Positions 33,341 to 36,925 of a stretch of DNA of 36,925 bases are shown here, piece by piece. The position numbers and the translations under genes were made by a program. Origin of the DNA: Marinomonas aquimarina (lineage in GTDB: Bacteria > Pseudomonadota > Gammaproteobacteria > Pseudomonadales > Marinomonadaceae). The DNA lies in contig NZ_FLOC01000025.1 of assembly GCF_900089755.1 (NCBI RefSeq), positions 1 through 36,925 on the forward strand. The letters run 5' to 3'. Below the pieces are notes generated by a model. It saw only the letters and a program-made list of their open reading frames with translations. It searched no databases and was not told the origin of the DNA. Positions within the stretch are counted from its first letter, which is position 1, and each line of letters starts with the position of its first letter.

Positions 33341-33350
33341 AGTTTTATTA

Positions 33351-33683
33351 TTAATTTTGCTCTGTCAACGAATCGAGTAGATCACTTTTCACTAAGTCTT
33401 CCGACTTCGCTTGCTCTACTTGCTGGCTGGCAGCGTCTTCCACTTTAGGAGTGAAAGTAAAGCGCTTTGGGCGCACTTTAGGTTGTGCTACTTCTTTCTC
33501 AGGAAGTAGCCCTAAACGATCAAGCTTTTTATGAGCCTGCTCTTTACGTTGCTTCGCTTTTTTAGCATCGAAACGAGAAGGAGTAGCCGCTTTACGGGCT
33601 TTCTTCTGCTCTTTAAGCATTTCCTTGGTACCAGTTTTACCAAGCTTCCCTTTCATGCTACGGGATTTCTTCAAACGAGACAT
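33351..33683 (-). CDS. Small basic Lys/Arg-rich protein, unknown function
   Basis: The 110-residue protein is strongly basic in its first two thirds (S-R-L-K-K-S-R-S-M-K-G-K-L-G-K, then K-A-K-Q-R-K-E-Q-A-H-K-K-L) and becomes acidic at the end. This suits binding to RNA, the ribosome or DNA, but no named family is recognised; the start resembles YihI-like proteins only superficially. ATG 33683 is chosen because AGAGG lies six bases upstream; an in-frame start at 33701 has none. It has a strong terminator, so it is expressed on its own. Confidence 0.75.
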   Translation of the reverse strand: MSRLKKSRSMKGKLGKTGTKEMLKEQKKARKAATPSRFDAKKAKQRKEQAHKKLDRLGLLPEKEVAQPKVRPKRFTFTPKVEDAASQQVEQAKSEDLVKSDLLDSLTEQN

Positions 33684-33753
33684 AATTAACCTCTCTAACA
33701 AGACATGTATTGTATCAATCTACATCAATGAGGTCACGCTGATCGCTCAAAGA

Positions 33754-34185
33754 TTAACAATCTGCCTTAAAAGCACGGTGACCTTTTTTACGCAGGTTAC
33801 CCACTTCGCCCAAAGCTGTGCGTGCTGCCCCTGCATCTTTAGCCATTACGGCAGCATCTAATGCTTCAAATGCCGTGATGGTGTCATCGATCACAGACTG
33901 GTAATCCGCTTGACGTTCAGCCAGCTCACCACCCGCAAGCTCTTTCTCTTTGAACAGGTAAGGGGTTTCTTCACGGGATTCACGCAATGTCGCAATGATG
34001 GTATCAATGCGTGCATCCGCCGCTTCAAAATTTCCTTTCTTAACCTCAAATGACAGACTCTTCATTTCTGTCTTTAACGTTTCCATGTCTTCATGCAGCG
34101 CTGTGTCACCGCAGTGCCCGTGGGCAAAGACACCTGCACTTGCAGTCAGCAGCACTCCACCTAAAATCATTTTAGGATTAATCAT
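33754..34185 (-). CDS. Cytochrome b562 family protein
   Basis: The 143-residue periplasmic protein starts with a signal peptide (cleavage after about residue 21) and then forms the four-helix bundle of cytochrome b562. The axial heme ligands are visible: Met34 in H-E-D-M-E-T-L-K, matching the N-terminal Met of the E. coli protein, and His136 in R-K-K-G-H-R-A-F-K, matching its C-terminal His. Cys24 and the terminal Cys143 are extra and could form a disulfide. The physiological partner of this electron carrier is unknown. The ATG follows GGAGAG. Confidence 0.85.
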   Translation of the reverse strand: MINPKMILGGVLLTASAGVFAHGHCGDTALHEDMETLKTEMKSLSFEVKKGNFEAADARIDTIIATLRESREETPYLFKEKELAGGELAERQADYQSVIDDTITAFEALDAAVMAKDAGAARTALGEVGNLRKKGHRAFKADC

Positions 34186-34379
34186 TACTCTCTCCTTTAA
34201 TACATTAATCTCCGAACTCTAACCTACTGACTGCTTACCTGTCAGCTGAGTTCCCTGAAAACGGGTAATTTGCCATAATTTTTAAGGTTATTCGGCATTT
34301 CCTAAGGCAAAAACTTGCTTCGGCAAATTGGTTTTACCTAACATGGCTCAATCATTTTAAGAAATACTCTGATTTGCAT

Positions 34380-34685
34380 ATGAACAAATGTAAGCATCTT
34401 GCGCTATTAACCTTTTTTTCCACGATTGCTTTGGCTATCAGCTCAACCAGCCAAGCACAAGAGTGCGACGATCGCAGTGCCATGACTGCAGCGATGGACG
34501 CCTCAGAAAGATTGATGAGCAGCGACAGCTTTAGACGCCCTCAAGTGCTAAAAAGGCACCACCCCAGTAAACGCAAAGAGGTCGCCACTTACTTTGAAAG
34601 TGGCGACCTCTATTTCACACTTTATTGGATTGTGTCCGATAACTGCCAAGCCGCCTTTATCAAACGCACCCGAGGCAAGTATTAG
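34380..34685 (+). CDS. Small secreted protein, unknown function
   Basis: The 101-residue protein has a signal peptide (M-N-K-C-K-H-L-A-L-L-T-F-F-S, cleavage after about Q-A-Q, residue 27) and a mature part of about 74 residues with two cysteines (C-D-D and D-N-C-Q), probably a disulfide. No domain is recognised. ATG 34380 has a poor ribosome-binding site; TTG 34374 is an alternative. Its stop overlaps the stop of the convergent Lon-like gene in the four bases TTAG (34682-34685). A perfect 14-base hairpin lies inside its coding sequence at 34577-34611, probably the Lon-like gene's terminator. Confidence 0.65.
   Translation: MNKCKHLALLTFFSTIALAISSTSQAQECDDRSAMTAAMDASERLMSSDSFRRPQVLKRHHPSKRKEVATYFESGDLYFTLYWIVSDNCQAAFIKRTRGKY
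34577..34611 (-). terminator. Hairpin within a coding sequence, likely terminator of the Lon-like gene
   Basis: AGAGGTCGCCACTT (34577-34590) pairs perfectly with AAGTGGCGACCTCT (34598-34611), loop ACTTTGA. On the minus strand it follows the Lon-like stop by about 70 bases and leads into CTTTGCGTTT, a moderately T-rich tail. Confidence 0.55.
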
Positions 34686-36925
34686 TCTTTTTTATCTTTG
34701 TCTTTTGCTTTGTCAGCATCAGACTTAGATTTACCTTCCTTGTCATCTTTGTTTTCGTCTTCGTCATCCTCATGACCCAGCTTGGAGATCTCTTCCAAGC
34801 GTTTCAGGATGCGTGCAGACAAGGTCCCTTCTGGGTAGTTACCCTCTTTGTCCGCCACACCAGGCTCAATGCCTGTTAGCAAATGCAGCGCCTCATCGGC
34901 TTTCTCCACCGCATAAACATGGAATTTACCCGCTTCCACTGCCTCAATCACTTCATCATTTAGCATTAGGTTGATGACGTTCGATTTCGGAATGATCACA
35001 CCCTGTGTGCCGGTTAGGCCACGGGCATTACACACATTGAAGAAGCCTTCAATTTTTTCGTTGACACCGCCGATCGCCTGTACTTGACCGTATTGGTTCA
35101 AAGAGCCAGTGATCGCCAGATCCTGACGCAACGGCACATTAATCAACGCCGATAGCAAACAGCACAGCTCTGCGGTCGAGGCACTGTCACCATCCACGTA
35201 ACCATAGCTTTGTTCCATGGCAATGGAAGCACTGATGTCGAGTGGGAACTGTTGCGCATAACGATGGCCTAGGTAACCGGACAGGATCAAGACACCTTTG
35301 GAGTGAATGTTTTGCCCCAAGTTCGACTCACGCTCGATGTCGACAATACCTTTACCACCAGGGTAAACCGTGGTCGAAATACGCGCTGGTGCACCAAAGC
35401 TGCTGTCACCGATCTGCATTACAGTCAGACCGTTGATGTTACCAATGGCTTGCCCTTCACTTTCTAGCAAGATGGTACCATCGACGATTTCTTCGATGAT
35501 CCTCTCCGCAACACGGCCAGTACGATGTTTCTTGGCCGCCAGAGCACGTTTAACGTGAATATCCGTGATCACTTCGTCTTTCGCCAGCTGACGGTTAAAG
35601 TCCGCTTCCCCAAGCAACTCGAACACATCACCAATCTTGGCGGCCATTTCTTTTTGATGCTCAGCCAGACGGCTACTGTATTCAATTAGCTCAGCCACAC
35701 CTTTATCGGTCACATCGGCATAACCTTCTTTGGCGACACGATCTTTTAACAAACGGGCAAACGCCAGCTCGGTATCATCGTTACGTTTCAAAGAATCATC
35801 AAAGTCGACCAAGACACGGAACATTTCCTGGAAATCAGGATCCGCATCTTGCAACAAGTAGTAAATTTCACGAGAACCGATCAAGATCACCTTCACTTGC
35901 AACGGCAGGTCTTCTGGCGACAAGGTAGTCGTGTTCATCAGGCCCATATCCGCATAGGGATGCTCGATTTTCAGCGTTTTGCTCTTGAGCGCACGCTTAA
36001 GAGCTTCCCAAAGGTAATGGTCCGTTAGCAGTTTTTCCGCATCTAGAATCAGATAACCACCGTTCGCTGCGTGCAGGCTGCCAGAGCGAATCAAACGATA
36101 GCTGGTGATCAACATACCTTGATCAGAGCTGTATTCCACTTGGCCAAATAAATTACGATAGGTTGGATGCGGTTCATACACCACTGGCTGACCGCCATCG
36201 GAGGTATGGGTGACGGCCACATTAGGCAAATACATCTCTTCGTACATAGTTCGACGGCTAGTCTCGTCACGGCTGTCAGAGCTTTTATCGTCAACAAATT
36301 GGTCAATAATGACCTTATCCAAGTCTTCGCGCATTTCCTTAAGAAACTTAGTGATGACCTCCTCTTCGGCATATTTTTCAAACATGGGTGCCATCAATGG
36401 ATCCAATGCTTCTTTTACCGTTTCAAGGTTTAGCTCTCGCAACTGCTCGTAAGAAATACGCTTCCAGGTTGGCAGACTGAGCAGCTCATCGTTTAGCATA
36501 CCTTCAAGCTCAGATACGCCGGCTTGGAAGGCATCACGTTCTTCATCCGTCAGGCTAGCAAAATCCGCCTCTTCTAATGCCTTACCATCGCGCATAGGCG
36601 CAAAGCTAACCGATGTCGCATCACGGAACATCGCCACGCCAATTTTCGAAGCATGACGCTCTACCAGGTTAATCGCTGACTCATATTGGTCATTGAAAGC
36701 ACGGTCAATGGCGCTTTTTTGCTGTTGGTAGTTCGGGTTCTCAAAGGCCGCAGGAAAAGTGCCCATTAAGCCATCAATCAAAGCTCGAATATCTTGCTCA
36801 AATTCTTTTGATTGGCCAGGTTGAAATTCAATAGCTTTGGGTGAACGGTAGTCTTTAAAGTTATTGACGTAAACCCACTCACTCGGTGCGTCTTTACGTT
36901 TTGCTTCACTCTTTAGGTAGCTGGT
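34682..36925 (-). CDS. Lon-like ATP-dependent protease, 5' end outside window
   Basis: The visible 747 residues are the C-terminal part of a Lon-like protease of the AAA_32 type (YcbZ/LonB-like group). The reading frame stays open to the right edge, so the start is not in the window; E-W-V-Y-V-N-N-F-K-D-Y-R-S-P-K-A near the edge is the usual N-terminal block of this group. The AAA part contains G-G-Y-L-I-L-D-A-E (Walker B-like). The protease part holds the catalytic Ser in D-G-D-S-A-S-T-A-E and the Lys in G-G-V-N-E-K-I-E-G-F. It ends in a very charged D/E/K tail of about 30 residues. It should degrade misfolded or regulatory proteins in the cytoplasm. Confidence 0.93.
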   Translation of the reverse strand, partial: TSYLKSEAKRKDAPSEWVYVNNFKDYRSPKAIEFQPGQSKEFEQDIRALIDGLMGTFPAAFENPNYQQQKSAIDRAFNDQYESAINLVERHASKIGVAMFRDATSVSFAPMRDGKALEEADFASLTDEERDAFQAGVSELEGMLNDELLSLPTWKRISYEQLRELNLETVKEALDPLMAPMFEKYAEEEVITKFLKEMREDLDKVIIDQFVDDKSSDSRDETSRRTMYEEMYLPNVAVTHTSDGGQPVVYEPHPTYRNLFGQVEYSSDQGMLITSYRLIRSGSLHAANGGYLILDAEKLLTDHYLWEALKRALKSKTLKIEHPYADMGLMNTTTLSPEDLPLQVKVILIGSREIYYLLQDADPDFQEMFRVLVDFDDSLKRNDDTELAFARLLKDRVAKEGYADVTDKGVAELIEYSSRLAEHQKEMAAKIGDVFELLGEADFNRQLAKDEVITDIHVKRALAAKKHRTGRVAERIIEEIVDGTILLESEGQAIGNINGLTVMQIGDSSFGAPARISTTVYPGGKGIVDIERESNLGQNIHSKGVLILSGYLGHRYAQQFPLDISASIAMEQSYGYVDGDSASTAELCCLLSALINVPLRQDLAITGSLNQYGQVQAIGGVNEKIEGFFNVCNARGLTGTQGVIIPKSNVINLMLNDEVIEAVEAGKFHVYAVEKADEALHLLTGIEPGVADKEGNYPEGTLSARILKRLEEISKLGHEDDEDENKDDKEGKSKSDADKAKDKDKKD

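Noticed and set aside
33351..33683. YihI (Der GTPase activator)
   Set aside because: Only the S-R-x-K-K-S-R start is similar; the C-terminal half lacks YihI's conserved region.

Overview
The window reads as chromosomal DNA of a marine gammaproteobacterium. An Oceanospirillales genus such as Marinomonas is my best guess, inferred from the leuCDB-asd cluster, a DcaP-like porin, a type II NADH dehydrogenase, a Lon-like protease and a transposase subfamily common in marine gammaproteobacteria. I could run no database search, so the genus is an inference. No rRNA, tRNA or CRISPR array was seen.

Layout. Positions 1-4300 are accessory: a three-helix membrane protein of unknown role, a ComFB-domain protein, a GvpU-like protein, a MAPEG-family membrane protein and a small unknown. 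Positions 4300-8800 hold a porin behind a 736-base structured upstream region, a lipoprotein and an App1-type phosphatase. Positions 8790-9750 carry an Xre/RES toxin-antitoxin pair with a palindromic operator over its promoter. Two unknown genes follow (9944-11088), probably behind a LexA-type box.

Positions 11226-16518 form a tight five-gene minus-strand operon: a LolA-like periplasmic protein, two different FtsX/MacB-type permeases, a LolD-like ATPase and an outer-membrane beta-barrel. Together they look like a dedicated trans-envelope route for a lipid or lipoprotein. Positions 16588-21088 look horizontally acquired: a REP-associated (Y1/IS200-like) transposase with a LexA-type palindrome and a start-site hairpin in front of it, a tandem array of hairpin repeats behind it, then a two-gene overlapping operon encoding an NdpA/YejK-like nucleoid protein and a membrane protein (possible defence or toxin module), and a small secreted protein.

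Positions 21183-26532 are core metabolism: leuC-leuD-leuB-asd on the minus strand with a divergent LysR regulator. From 26608 come a GH13 alpha-glucosidase, ndh, a YaiI/DUF188 protein, an acyl-CoA dehydrogenase with an AraC regulator upstream, a basic small protein, cytochrome b562, a small secreted protein and the 3' part of a Lon-like protease that runs off the right edge.

The strongest unexplained signals are three: three identical 16-base LexA-type palindromes plus one variant in 37 kb; a dispersed repeat family whose hairpin is also an intrinsic terminator and which is concentrated next to the transposase; and the NdpA-like/membrane protein pair.
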